From Guptibacillus hwajinpoensis (lineage in GTDB: Bacteria > Bacillota > Bacilli > Bacillales > Bacillaceae_O), in contig JAENYN010000003.1 of assembly GCA_016841765.1 (NCBI GenBank), positions 62,001 to 126,000 of the forward strand: 64,000 nt of DNA, in the 5' to 3' direction. Below the pieces are notes generated by a model that did no database searches, was not told where the DNA came from, and saw only the letters and a list, made by a program, of their open reading frames with translations. This document shows positions 42,941 to 51,298 of the stretch, piece after piece (position 1 is the first letter of the stretch; each line of letters opens with the position of its first letter). The translations under genes and the position numbers were made by a program.

Positions 42941-44461
42941 ATGGCAACGGTAAAAGAACAGAAAATGGAACCGCTGGAAATGAAACGCGATTTTTATCAT
43001 CTGATCATTAATGGTGAACGGGTGGAAAGCAGTTCCAGCGAAACGTTCACTACATATAACCCGGCAACAGGCGCTGCGCTTGCCGAAGTCGCAAAAGGGT
43101 CTGTTGAAGATGCGGATGCTGCCGTTCAGGCGGCCCGGCAGGCATTTGACAAAGGTAAATGGAAGCGGTATCCGGTCGGAAAACGGGCACGCGTGATGAA
43201 CAAGATCGCTTCAATCATGCGGTCCCGTTTCAAAGAACTGGTTGAACTCGAAGTGCTGAACAGCGGCAAAACAGTCGCCGCCGCCCAGGGCCAGGTCATG
43301 CAGGCGATTGAAGACTTTGAATTTTATGCCGGTGCCATTGTGAGCCACCGCGGCAAGGTGAACAATGTGCCGGGCGGATTTTTCAATTACACGATGAATG
43401 AACCGGTCGGCGTTTGTGCCCAGATTATTCCGTGGAATTACCCGATGATGATGGCAGCCTGGAAAGTCGCCCCTGCGATTGCGGCCGGCTGTTCGGTCGT
43501 TGTGAAACCGGCCAGCCTGACGCCGCTCACCGCCATTGTCATGGCTGAAATCTGCCACGAAGCGGGAGTTCCGGAAGGGGTAGTGAACGTCTTGCCAGGA
43601 CCGGGTTCCACTGTCGGCGACCATCTCGTGAAGCACGAAGGCGTCGACAAAGTGGCGTTCACAGGCTCAACTCCTGTCGGCAAAGATATCATGGAGAAAG
43701 CTTCGCAAACCCTTAAGCGTGTGACGCTCGAGCTTGGCGGCAAGTCCCCGAACATCGTCTTTGAAGATGCTGACGTGGATGCTGCTGTCGACGGATCGCT
43801 ATTCGGTATTTTCTACAATAGCGGACAATCCTGTGAAGCGCGGTCACGCCTTTATGTCCATGAGGATATATACGACGAGTTCATGGAAAAGTTCACTGCC
43901 AAAACGAAGCGGCTCGTCCTTGGCGACCCGTTCGATAAAGGGACGCACATGGGAGCGATCATCGACCGGAGCCAGCTGGAAACAATCCACGGTTTTGTGA
44001 AGTCGGCAATCGAGGACGGGGCGACTGTTGTCACAGGCGGTGAAGAAATGAAGATTAATGGCTATGAAAATGGCTACTGGTACGCACCGACCATCATCAC
44101 CGATGTCAATCATGATATGGAAGTCGTAAAAGAAGAAATATTCGGCCCGGTTGTCGTCGTCATGAAGTTCAAAGGTGAAAAAGAAGTGATCGGCCTGGCC
44201 AATGACTCAAAATACGGCCTCGGCTCCGCCATCTGGACGAAGGACCAGGGTAAAGCGACACGTGTCGCCAATCAAATCCAGGCCGGCATCGTCATGGTGA
44301 ATTGCCCGTTCTCAGCCTTCCCGGGCACACCATTCGGCGGATACAAGCAGTCCGGTTTCGGACGGGAACTGAGTGCAGAGACACTGGATCTTTATACAGA
44401 AGAAAAGAGCGTCATTTCCTATTACGGCAGCCGTCCGCTCAATCCGCTCGGCGTCGAATAA
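42941..44461 (+). CDS. NAD(P)-dependent aldehyde dehydrogenase of the paa cluster
   Basis: A 506-residue ALDH. Catalytic Cys in NSGQSCEARSRL, Glu in LELGGKSPN, and the cofactor loop VAFTGSTPVGKDI are intact. In E. coli the ring-opened semialdehyde-CoA is oxidised by the ALDH half of PaaZ. Here no PaaZ hydratase domain is fused, so this stand-alone enzyme is the probable replacement; phenylacetaldehyde oxidation is the main alternative. It is 21 bases after paaG, with AAAGGAGTGGG before the ATG. Confidence 0.85.
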   Translation: MATVKEQKMEPLEMKRDFYHLIINGERVESSSSETFTTYNPATGAALAEVAKGSVEDADAAVQAARQAFDKGKWKRYPVGKRARVMNKIASIMRSRFKELVELEVLNSGKTVAAAQGQVMQAIEDFEFYAGAIVSHRGKVNNVPGGFFNYTMNEPVGVCAQIIPWNYPMMMAAWKVAPAIAAGCSVVVKPASLTPLTAIVMAEICHEAGVPEGVVNVLPGPGSTVGDHLVKHEGVDKVAFTGSTPVGKDIMEKASQTLKRVTLELGGKSPNIVFEDADVDAAVDGSLFGIFYNSGQSCEARSRLYVHEDIYDEFMEKFTAKTKRLVLGDPFDKGTHMGAIIDRSQLETIHGFVKSAIEDGATVVTGGEEMKINGYENGYWYAPTIITDVNHDMEVVKEEIFGPVVVVMKFKGEKEVIGLANDSKYGLGSAIWTKDQGKATRVANQIQAGIVMVNCPFSAFPGTPFGGYKQSGFGRELSAETLDLYTEEKSVISYYGSRPLNPLGVE

Positions 44462-44526
44462 ACATAAAAAAGCAGGCCGGCTTCTAATAGAGGCCGGCGC
44501 TATGGCTAAAGGAAGGGGGAGTCAAC

Positions 44527-45411
44527 ATGACGGACAATCTGGTTGTCATCGGTTCAGGCGTCATGGGCCGGGGCATCGCGTATGCCGGCGCTGCCGGCGG
44601 TTTCAGCGTCAAACTGTATGACATCGATGAAGATAGGCTGGATGATGCACGAGAAGAAATTTCTTCAATTTTTTCAAAAGGCATCCGCCGCGGCAAGCTG
44701 ACAGAAGCTGAAATGCAAGCAGCAAAAAACAGGCTGCACTATACAACGGACCTCGCGCAGGCAGCTGCAGATGCCGACCTGATCATTGAAGCGGTCCCGG
44801 AACACATCGAGATCAAAAAGGCGGTGTTCCAGGAAATCGACCGCTATGCACCGCCGCACTGCTATTTTGCAACAAACACGTCGACTATGAGCCCGACGGA
44901 AATCGCATCCTTCACAGAAAGGGAAGAAAAAGTGATCGCCATGCATTTTTTCAATCCCGTCCACAAGATGCCGCTGGTCGAGATTATTAGGGGGATTGCC
45001 ACTTCCGATGAAACCGCCGCGGCCGCCCGGGCGTTTGCGGAAAAAATGGGCAAAGAAACGGTCGTTGTGAATGAGTTTCCGGGGTTTGTAACAAGCAGGA
45101 TCAGCGCACTTGTCGGCAATGAAGCCTTTTATATGCTTCAAGAAGGCGTCGGCACCCCGGAAGAAATCGATAAGGCGATAAAACTCGGCCTGAACTATCC
45201 GATGGGGCCTTTCGAGCTTGGCGATCTGGTCGGCCTGGATACAAGGCTCAATAATTTAAATTATCTTCATCAAACACTCGGTGAAAAATACCGTCCCGCC
45301 CCGCTGCTCGTCCAGTATGTGAAGGCAGGGCGGCTCGGGCGCAAAACAGGCCGAGGGGTCTATGATTACACGAAGCAGGAAGAAGAGCAGAAGGAGCGGA
45401 TCGGCAAATGA
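44527..45411 (+). CDS. paaH: 3-hydroxyacyl-CoA dehydrogenase, PaaH-like
   Basis: A 294-residue two-domain dehydrogenase. VIGSGVMGRGIAYAGA is the NAD dinucleotide-binding loop; MHFFNPVHKMPLVEII contains the catalytic His, and NEFPGFVTSRI the domain link. It would oxidise 3-hydroxyadipyl-CoA. GGAAGGGGGAG precedes the ATG. The stop overlaps the paaJ start by ATGA. Confidence 0.93.
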   Translation: MTDNLVVIGSGVMGRGIAYAGAAGGFSVKLYDIDEDRLDDAREEISSIFSKGIRRGKLTEAEMQAAKNRLHYTTDLAQAAADADLIIEAVPEHIEIKKAVFQEIDRYAPPHCYFATNTSTMSPTEIASFTEREEKVIAMHFFNPVHKMPLVEIIRGIATSDETAAAARAFAEKMGKETVVVNEFPGFVTSRISALVGNEAFYMLQEGVGTPEEIDKAIKLGLNYPMGPFELGDLVGLDTRLNNLNYLHQTLGEKYRPAPLLVQYVKAGRLGRKTGRGVYDYTKQEEEQKERIGK

Positions 45412-46607
45412 ATGAAGTCGTGATCGTCGATGCCGTCCGGACGCCGATCGGGCGGTATAAAGGCGCATTGAAGCATATCCGTCCTGACGACCTCGGGGCC
45501 TATGCTATCAGGGCATTGATGGAGCGGAATCCAGACGTGCCCGCTGCAGAAGTGGAAGAAGTCGTCCTCGGAAATGCGAATCAAGCCGGGGAGGATAACC
45601 GCAATGTCGCACGGATGTCGGCATTGCTCGCCGGCCTTCCGGTTGAAACAGCCGCCGTCACCGTTAACCGGCTGTGCGGCTCTGGCCTTGATGCGGTCAT
45701 TTATGCAGCCCGCGCCATAGCGGCCGGTGAAGGGGAAGTATTTATTGCGGGCGGAACTGAATCCATGACACGCGCGCCCTATGTGATGGCAAAGCCTGAA
45801 CACGAATTTCCGCGCGGCGCGATGGAGCTTTTCGATAAAACGATTGGCTGGCGTTTCACCAATCCGAAGCTTGAGGAAATGTACGGCGCCGACAGCATGC
45901 CGCAGACAGCCGAAAATGTCGCTGAACGGTATGGCGTCACGCGTGAAGAACAGGACCGCTTCGCTTATCAGAGCCAGCAAAAGGCAAAACAGGCGATGGA
46001 ATCCGGAAGGTTCAAGGAGGAATTAGTGCCGGTCGTGTATACGGACAGGAAAGGGAACCCTGTCAAAGTGAAGCAGGATGAACACCCGCGGCCTGGAACG
46101 ACGATCGAAAAACTGGCTGGATTGCGGCCGATTTTCCCGGGTGGCACGATTACGGCCGGAAATGCATCGGGTGTAAACGACGGGGCAGCCGCTTTGCTGA
46201 TGATGAGTGCCGAGAAGGCGAAAGAACTGGGGGTCAAACCGCTGGCCAGATATGTTTCGTCGGCAACAGCCGGACTGGAACCGGCCGTGATGGGCCTCGG
46301 CCCGATAGAGGCAACACGAAAAGCATTGAAGCGGGCGGGCATCGGGGTGCAGGATCTCGGTCTCGTTGAACTGAACGAAGCCTTTGCATCACAATCATTG
46401 GAATGTATCAATCAGCTGGGCCTTGATGAAGGGATTGTCAATGTGAATGGAGGGGCAATCGCATTCGGGCATCCGCTTGGGGCAAGCGGCGCCCGCATTT
46501 TGACAACGCTCATCCATGAGATGGAAAAACGCGAAACCCGGTATGGGCTGGCGACGATGTGTGTCGGTGTCGGCCAGGGAATCGCAGCAGTTGTGGAAAA
46601 AATATAA
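45408..46607 (+). CDS. paaJ: Thiolase, PaaJ-like (3-oxoadipyl-CoA thiolase)
   Basis: A 399-residue thiolase. [11 protein letters not shown] holds the acylated Cys (~residue 90), [17 protein letters not shown] the His, and [10 protein letters not shown] the second Cys. It would split 3-oxoadipyl-CoA into succinyl-CoA and acetyl-CoA, the last step of the pathway. Overlap with paaH indicates coupled translation. Sequence alone does not exclude acetoacetyl-CoA as substrate; the cluster supports PaaJ. Confidence 0.92.
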   Translation: MNEVVIVDAVRTPIGRYKGALKHIRPDDLGAYAIRALMERNPDVPAAEVEEVVLGNANQAGEDNRNVARMSALLAGLPVETAAVTVNRLCGSGLDAVIYAARAIAAGEGEVFIAGGTESMTRAPYVMAKPEHEFPRGAMELFDKTIGWRFTNPKLEEMYGADSMPQTAENVAERYGVTREEQDRFAYQSQQKAKQAMESGRFKEELVPVVYTDRKGNPVKVKQDEHPRPGTTIEKLAGLRPIFPGGTITAGNASGVNDGAAALLMMSAEKAKELGVKPLARYVSSATAGLEPAVMGLGPIEATRKALKRAGIGVQDLGLVELNEAFASQSLECINQLGLDEGIVNVNGGAIAFGHPLGASGARILTTLIHEMEKRETRYGLATMCVGVGQGIAAVVEKI

Positions 46608-46632
46608 AGAGCCGGCAGCGTAAGATGAAAAA

Positions 46633-46661
46633 TTGAGGTTTCGTTTAAGTGTTGTTATACT
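46633..46661 (+). promoter_or_regulatory. Promoter of paaX
   Basis: TTGAGG, 17-base spacer, TATACT, 80 bases before the paaX start. A short inverted repeat AGAAA/TTTCT follows directly and may be an autoregulatory site. Confidence 0.7.
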
Positions 46662-46740
46662 AGAAACTAAATTTCTGCATATTTTTTAGAAAAGAGAGAG
46701 CAAAAGCCCCTGTCTTTTCAATGCAAAGGAAGCTGATATC

Positions 46741-47625
46741 ATGGATAAAACACTGAATACCCGATCAATGATTTTTACGCTGTACGGCGATTATATCCGC
46801 CACTATGGAAATGAAATATGGATCGGCAGCCTGATCCGCCTGCTTAACGAATTCGGGCATAATGACCAGGCGGTGCGGGCGGCTGTGTCGCGGATGAATA
46901 AACAGGGTTGGGTCCAGGCGCGGAAGGAAGGGAACAAAAGTTATTACTTCCTCACCGAAATAGGCGTGAAGCGGGTCAAAGAAGCCGCCAAACGGATTTT
47001 CAAGCTCAAGCCTGAAAAGTGGGACGGAAAATGGCGCCTGCTCATGTATACGATTCCTGAAGAAAAAAGGAGCATCCGGGACGAACTGCGGAAAGAGCTG
47101 GTGTGGAGCGGTTTCGGCACGATGGCCAACAGCATGTGGATCTCCCCGAATGACCTGGAGGAACAGGTGAACGGCTTGATTGACAAATACGGAATCCATG
47201 ATTACGTCGATTTTTTCACCGCACAATATAACGGTCCGGGGGAAAACATCCGCCTGGTGGAGAATGGCTGGGACCTTGAGGAAATCAATGCCAAATACAA
47301 TGAATTCATTTCTGAATACAGCCAGAAATATATCATTGATAAAAATAAGATTGCGCGCGGTCAAATGACGGATGCCGAGTGTTTCGTGGAGCGCACAAAG
47401 CTTGTCCATGAATATCGGAAATTTTTATTCGTGGATCCGGGTCTGCCGGAAGAACTGCTGCCGGAACAGTGGATGGGCAACCATGCTGCTGCGCTTTTCA
47501 CCGAATATTACCGGCAGCTGGCTGAGCCGGCGAGCCGCTTTTTTGAGGAAGTGTTCGAAGCGGGCAACGGCAAGAAAAAAGACAGGCGGTATGATGCTCT
47601 TAACCACCCGTTAATTATCGAGTAA
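46741..47625 (+). CDS. paaX: PaaX-family phenylacetate repressor
   Basis: A 294-residue regulator. The N-terminal winged helix (RSMIFTLYGDYIRHYGNEIW, then DQAVRAAVSRMNKQGWV as recognition helix) is followed by the PaaX middle and C-terminal domains (WDGKWRLLMYTIPEEKR, SGFGTMANSMWISP). In E. coli PaaX represses paa operons until phenylacetyl-CoA binds. Here it has its own promoter after paaJ and is convergent with the paaY-like gene. It is the most likely local regulator of the whole island. Confidence 0.94.
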   Translation: MDKTLNTRSMIFTLYGDYIRHYGNEIWIGSLIRLLNEFGHNDQAVRAAVSRMNKQGWVQARKEGNKSYYFLTEIGVKRVKEAAKRIFKLKPEKWDGKWRLLMYTIPEEKRSIRDELRKELVWSGFGTMANSMWISPNDLEEQVNGLIDKYGIHDYVDFFTAQYNGPGENIRLVENGWDLEEINAKYNEFISEYSQKYIIDKNKIARGQMTDAECFVERTKLVHEYRKFLFVDPGLPEELLPEQWMGNHAAALFTEYYRQLAEPASRFFEEVFEAGNGKKKDRRYDALNHPLIIE

Positions 47626-47628
47626 GGA

Positions 47629-47679
47629 AATGCAGTCCGGCCGCACTCCCGGAAAGCAGGAGTGCCGGCCAGCTGCATG
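47629..47679. terminator. Long hairpin between paaX and paaY
   Basis: ATGCAG, GGCCG and CACTCC blocks pair with GGAGTG, CCGGCC and CTGCAT blocks, filling the gap between the two convergent stop codons. No long T tract follows, so termination strength is uncertain. Confidence 0.6.
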
Positions 47680-48192
47680 TTATTTCAGCTCTTCCTTGAA
47701 TTCCCTGCCCTTTTTCACATACGTATCAATTGTGAGCCTGATCAAGTCCATATCCTTTTCGGTGAGTTCCCGGACGACTTTCGCCGGGGAACCGAGCGCA
47801 AGGGTGCGCGGCGGGATTTTTTTGCCGGAAGGGACGAACGCATTGGCGCCGACGAGCGCATATTCGCCGATTTCTGCCCCATCCATCACAACTGCCCCCA
47901 TTCCGACAAGGGCCCCTTTGCGGAGTACACATCCATGGATAATTGCGTTATGACCGACCGAAACATCATCTTCAAGTACAAGCGGGTACTGTTCAAACAA
48001 ATGGCACGTCGTGTTATCCTGCACGTTGCATCGTTCGCCGATTGTGATTGGGGCCTCATCCCCCCTTAATACGGTATTGAACCAGATGCTGGAATCCTTG
48101 CCGATCGTCACATCGCCGATGATGCGGGCGCCAGGTGCGACAAACACGCTGTCATCCACTTTCGGATGCTTGCCTTTGTATGGGTATAACAT
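47680..48192 (-). CDS. paaY: PaaY-like gamma-carbonic anhydrase-fold protein
   Basis: A 170-residue left-handed beta-helix protein of hexapeptide repeats (for example IIGDVTIGKDSSIWF, NVQDNTTCHLF, VSVGHNAIIHGCV). The three His ligands expected for a gamma-class metal site are present. In E. coli PaaY is a thioesterase that protects the pathway from CoA trapping in dead-end products. The start at 48192 follows AGGAGGGATACC; the upstream frame overlaps that site. It is divergent from the flavoprotein gene. Confidence 0.82.
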   Translation of the reverse strand: MLYPYKGKHPKVDDSVFVAPGARIIGDVTIGKDSSIWFNTVLRGDEAPITIGERCNVQDNTTCHLFEQYPLVLEDDVSVGHNAIIHGCVLRKGALVGMGAVVMDGAEIGEYALVGANAFVPSGKKIPPRTLALGSPAKVVRELTEKDMDLIRLTIDTYVKKGREFKEELK

Positions 48193-48267
48193 TGGTATCC
48201 CTCCTGTTTTCTGATTATTCTGCATTCGATTTCAAGTATAACACTTATTTTACGAGGGGTGTATAAA

Positions 48268-49248
48268 ATGGCGAATAAGCTTTGCGAGAAATTACAGATC
48301 CGTTTTCCAATTTTTCAGGGAGGAATGGGGAATATCAGCAGCTCGGAGCTGACGGCTGCCATTTCGGAAGCAGGCGGCCTTGGAACCCTCGGTGTCGGCA
48401 CGATGCCTCCCGAAGAAGCGGAACAGAAAATTGCCGCTGTAAAAGAGTTGACGGATAAACCGTTTGCGGTGAATATTCCGCTGAAAGTCACGCCTTATTT
48501 GAAGGAAATGCTCACACTTGCCATTCAATATGATGTCCCGGTGTTATCCCTGTCGGCCGGCAACCCGGCCCCATATATTCCGCGTTTGAAGGAAAAAGGA
48601 ATCAAAATCATAGCCGTTTCGTCAACCGTCCGCCAGGCCCTGAAGGCGGAAGCAGGCGGTGCCGATGTCATTGTGGCGGAAGGATTTGAAGCTGCCGGCA
48701 TCAATTCGCCGAAGGAACTGACGACGCTGACGCTCATTCCGCAGATCGTAAAGGCGGTGTCAATTCCGGTCGTCGCAGCCGGAGGGATCGCTGACGGCAA
48801 AGGCCTTGCCGCCATGCTTGCACTCGGCGCAGCAGGCGTCCAGATGGGTACGCGGTTCATCACCGTTAAAGAGGCGCCGTTTCACGCTAACTATAAAAAT
48901 ACCGTTCTTGAAGCAGATGAACTGAGGACAGTCATAGTCGGGAGGTCGGCAGGAAAGGTGAGGCGCCTGCTGCGGACGCCATATGCCGAAAAACTGCTCG
49001 AGTTTGAAAAGAACGGGATTTCCCCTGAAGAGTTCGACCGGCATACAAGTGAAAAGCAGCATTGCCTTGGTGCGCTTGGCGGCGATCTTGAAAATGGCTT
49101 TATCAACGGCGGCCAGATAGCCGGATACATTGAAGACGAGCCGACTGCGGCTGAACTGCTTGAATCGATGATGGAGGAAGCCAAACAAACGCTGCGCTCA
49201 GCGAGTGACGCACTTAATGAAAGCTTTAGCAAAGGGGGATTGGCATGA
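48268..49248 (+). CDS. Nitronate monooxygenase/FabK-like flavoprotein
   Basis: A 326-residue FMN-binding TIM barrel. FPIFQGGMGNISSSELTAA at the start and VVAAGGIADGKGLAAMLALG for phosphate binding are typical of the NMO/2-nitropropane dioxygenase and FabK family. The substrate is not predictable; neighbours suggest an acyl-CoA or nitro/enoyl compound. ATG 48268 follows GAGGGG; GTG 48259 is too close. Its stop overlaps the next gene by ATGA, forming a three-gene run with two thioesterases. Confidence 0.83.
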   Translation: MANKLCEKLQIRFPIFQGGMGNISSSELTAAISEAGGLGTLGVGTMPPEEAEQKIAAVKELTDKPFAVNIPLKVTPYLKEMLTLAIQYDVPVLSLSAGNPAPYIPRLKEKGIKIIAVSSTVRQALKAEAGGADVIVAEGFEAAGINSPKELTTLTLIPQIVKAVSIPVVAAGGIADGKGLAAMLALGAAGVQMGTRFITVKEAPFHANYKNTVLEADELRTVIVGRSAGKVRRLLRTPYAEKLLEFEKNGISPEEFDRHTSEKQHCLGALGGDLENGFINGGQIAGYIEDEPTAAELLESMMEEAKQTLRSASDALNESFSKGGLA

Positions 49249-49637
49249 AGGAAGGAATGGAGGCCGGACAGACGGCAGAGGTGACGGCAACGGTGACGCC
49301 TGACATGTTCGCCAGCTTTGAAGGGGAAGTCGTCCATCCGGCATATTCGACTGTTTCAATGGTTTATCACATGGAATGGGCATCACGGCAAATTATCCTT
49401 CCTTATCTGGAGGAGGATGAGGAAGGCATCGGCGGGGCGGTGACGGTCAAACATGTTGCCCCTACCGGAGACGGTTCCGTCATTAAGGTTATTGCAACAC
49501 TGACGGAGTTTAATGAGACGGTCGTAAAAACAAAGGTCGAAGCCTTCAATGAAAAAGGGCTGATCGGGGTCGGGGAAGTCAAACAGGCCATCCTGAAGAA
49601 AAAAGATATTCAAAAGAAGCTGGAATCTGCTGTTTAA
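49245..49637 (+). CDS. Hotdog-fold thioesterase, fluoroacetyl-CoA thioesterase-like
   Basis: A 130-residue single hotdog domain with TVTPDMFASFEGEVVHPAYST and ASRQIILPYLEEDEEGIGGAV. These resemble the FlK-type thioesterase-like subfamily, where the motif Thr/Glu/His supports acyl-CoA hydrolysis. It is translationally coupled to the flavoprotein gene and precedes a PaaI-type thioesterase. A role in releasing CoA from stalled aromatic or dicarboxylic intermediates is inferred from context only. Confidence 0.75.
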   Translation: MKEGMEAGQTAEVTATVTPDMFASFEGEVVHPAYSTVSMVYHMEWASRQIILPYLEEDEEGIGGAVTVKHVAPTGDGSVIKVIATLTEFNETVVKTKVEAFNEKGLIGVGEVKQAILKKKDIQKKLESAV

Positions 49638-49669
49638 GGGTGCAAAAAGAAAATGGGGTGGTTCCTTTG

Positions 49670-50083
49670 ATGGAAGAGGTTATGGAAAAGTTGAAAAGCG
49701 ATCCGTTTGCCGCTTTTTTGGAGATGGAAACAGAGGAAATTCGTGAAGGCTATGCGCGCATTTCCATGGGTGTGAAACGTGAGATGCTCAATTTCCATGG
49801 AACTGCGAACGGTGGTGTCATTTTTTCACTGGCGGATGCCGCATTTGCGGTTGCCAGCAATTCTTATGGACAAACGTCAGTCGGCATCAACATGAACATT
49901 TCTTTTATGGCGGCGGGATTTGAAGGGGACCGCTTGACCGCTGTTGCGGAGGAAGAAACAAAAAATCCGCGCCTCGGCCTGTACAGGATAAAAGTCTTCA
50001 ATCAAAAAGAAGAACTGATTGCGGCGGCTGACGGAATTGTGTACAGGAAGAAGGAAAAGTTTGCCGGAGATACAAGAAACTGA
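49670..50083 (+). CDS. paaI: PaaI-type hotdog thioesterase
   Basis: A 137-residue hotdog thioesterase. NFHGTANGGVIFSLADAAFA contains the PaaI signature: Asn and Gly in HGxxNGG, and the catalytic Asp in LADAAF. It hydrolyses phenylacetyl-CoA or ring-hydroxylated CoA esters in E. coli, freeing trapped CoA. ATG 49670 follows GGGGTGG; earlier in-frame GTG 49640 overlaps the preceding gene's end. It ends the three-gene run; ABC cassette 2 has its own promoter downstream. Confidence 0.88.
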   Translation: MEEVMEKLKSDPFAAFLEMETEEIREGYARISMGVKREMLNFHGTANGGVIFSLADAAFAVASNSYGQTSVGINMNISFMAAGFEGDRLTAVAEEETKNPRLGLYRIKVFNQKEELIAAADGIVYRKKEKFAGDTRN

Positions 50084-50108
50084 TTTTAACTAATATTCTG
50101 ATAATATG

Positions 50109-50137
50109 TTGACGCTGGAAAAACGGAGTGATACTAT
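50109..50137 (+). promoter_or_regulatory. Promoter of ABC cassette 2 and phenylalanine operon
   Basis: TTGACG, 17-base spacer, TACTAT, about 117 bases before the binding-protein start. It probably drives the eight genes to 59176. Confidence 0.78.
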
Positions 50138-50146
50138 AACGATATA

Positions 50147-50190
50147 TAAACGGTTATCACTATTTGTGTGATGTAAACCGTATTTTTTTC
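50147..50190 (+). promoter_or_regulatory. Leader hairpin with T tract (operator or attenuator)
   Basis: ACGGTT-ATCAC (50150-50160) pairs with GTGAT-AACCGT (50168-50181, three-base bulge), then seven T residues. It begins a few bases after the expected transcription start, so it is either a terminator-like attenuator or a two-fold operator. Confidence 0.5.
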
Positions 50191-50198
50191 AAAAGTTA

Positions 50199-50212
50199 TG
50201 AAAACGCTTACA
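50199..50212 (+). promoter_or_regulatory. CcpA cre site
   Basis: TGAAAACGCTTACA matches the consensus TGWAARCGYTWNCW at all 14 positions. It lies in the leader of cassette 2, downstream of the promoter, where CcpA with P-Ser-HPr would block elongation. Confidence 0.75.
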
Positions 50213-50253
50213 ATTTAACGCGGTGAAGTGATTCTACATAGGGGGGAAGAAAT

Positions 50254-51264
50254 ATGCTTCATTTTAAGAAAGGGCTGCCGATTATGGCGTTGCTGCTATT
50301 GCTTGCGGGCGGATGCGGCACGACTTCACAGGAAACAGGCGGGGACAACCCTGCAGAAGCGGAAGGGAAGAACGTAACAATCGGCGTAACCCAGATCGTT
50401 GAACATCCATCGCTTGATGCGGCATTCGATGGTTTTAAGGATGCCCTGGCCGAAGCCGGTTTTAAAGAAGGTGAAAATGTCAAATATGACGTGCAAATCG
50501 CCCAGGGCGACATGAATAATGCCCAGACGATAGCCTCAAATTTCACAAATGACGGTGTGGACATGATTTTTGCCAATTCGACGCCGAGTGCCCAGAGCGC
50601 CCTGAATGCCACAAAGGACATTCCGATCATCTTCACATCGGTGACGGACCCGGCCGGCGCAAATCTGGTTGAATCGATGGATAAGGCCGGCCCAAACATC
50701 ACCGGGACAACCGATATCCATCCTGATGCAATTCCGAACACCGTGAAATTCATAAGTGAGGAAGTTGGCGCTAAGAAGGTGGGCATGATTTACAACTCCG
50801 GGGAACAAAACTCCGTCTCACAGGTGAAACTGGCCAAAAAAGCGATGGAAGGCACCGGCATGGAAGTCGTGGAAGCGACCGTCTCCACAACAGCTGAAGT
50901 GAAGCAGGCCGCTGAGTCACTCGTTGGAAGGGCGGATGTTTTTTACATCATTACCGATAACACCGTCGTGTCGGCGATCGAATCGGTTGTAAACGTCGCT
51001 TCGGAACATGATATGCCGCTGTTCACCGGGGAGCTTGATTCGGTCAAGCGCGGAGCATTTGCCGCGTACGGTTTCGATTATTATGACATCGGCTTTGAAG
51101 CCGGCCAAATGGCTGCACAGGTATTGAATGGAGAGAAGGAGATCAGTGAAATCCCTCCCCAATATCCGCAAAACCTGAAGCTCGTCATGAACAAACAGGC
51201 AGCGGAAGAAATGGGAGTGGATATCAAAGAAGCGTGGTCTAGTGAAGCAGAATTTCTTGAATAG
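50254..51264 (+). CDS. ABC transporter substrate-binding lipoprotein, TrpX-type (cassette 2)
   Basis: A 336-residue lipoprotein, lipobox LAGGC (Cys about residue 22), then the two-lobe ABC_sub_bind fold. Nearly every landmark of the gene at 32136 recurs, including EHPSLDAAF, FANSTPSAQSALNAT and PPQYPQNLKL. TAGGGGGGAAG precedes the ATG. It heads the operon that continues into phenylalanine dehydrogenase, which makes phenylalanine (or phenylpyruvate) the most likely cargo. This is inference from context; related streptococcal TrpX handles aromatic amino acids. Confidence 0.88.
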   Translation: MLHFKKGLPIMALLLLLAGGCGTTSQETGGDNPAEAEGKNVTIGVTQIVEHPSLDAAFDGFKDALAEAGFKEGENVKYDVQIAQGDMNNAQTIASNFTNDGVDMIFANSTPSAQSALNATKDIPIIFTSVTDPAGANLVESMDKAGPNITGTTDIHPDAIPNTVKFISEEVGAKKVGMIYNSGEQNSVSQVKLAKKAMEGTGMEVVEATVSTTAEVKQAAESLVGRADVFYIITDNTVVSAIESVVNVASEHDMPLFTGELDSVKRGAFAAYGFDYYDIGFEAGQMAAQVLNGEKEISEIPPQYPQNLKLVMNKQAAEEMGVDIKEAWSSEAEFLE

Positions 51265-51298
51265 ACGATGATTAAAACATTTGAGAGGGTGAGACACC

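Noticed and set aside
45366-45980. 204-codon minus-strand frame
   Set aside because: Antisense of paaH and paaJ, which are clearly coding.
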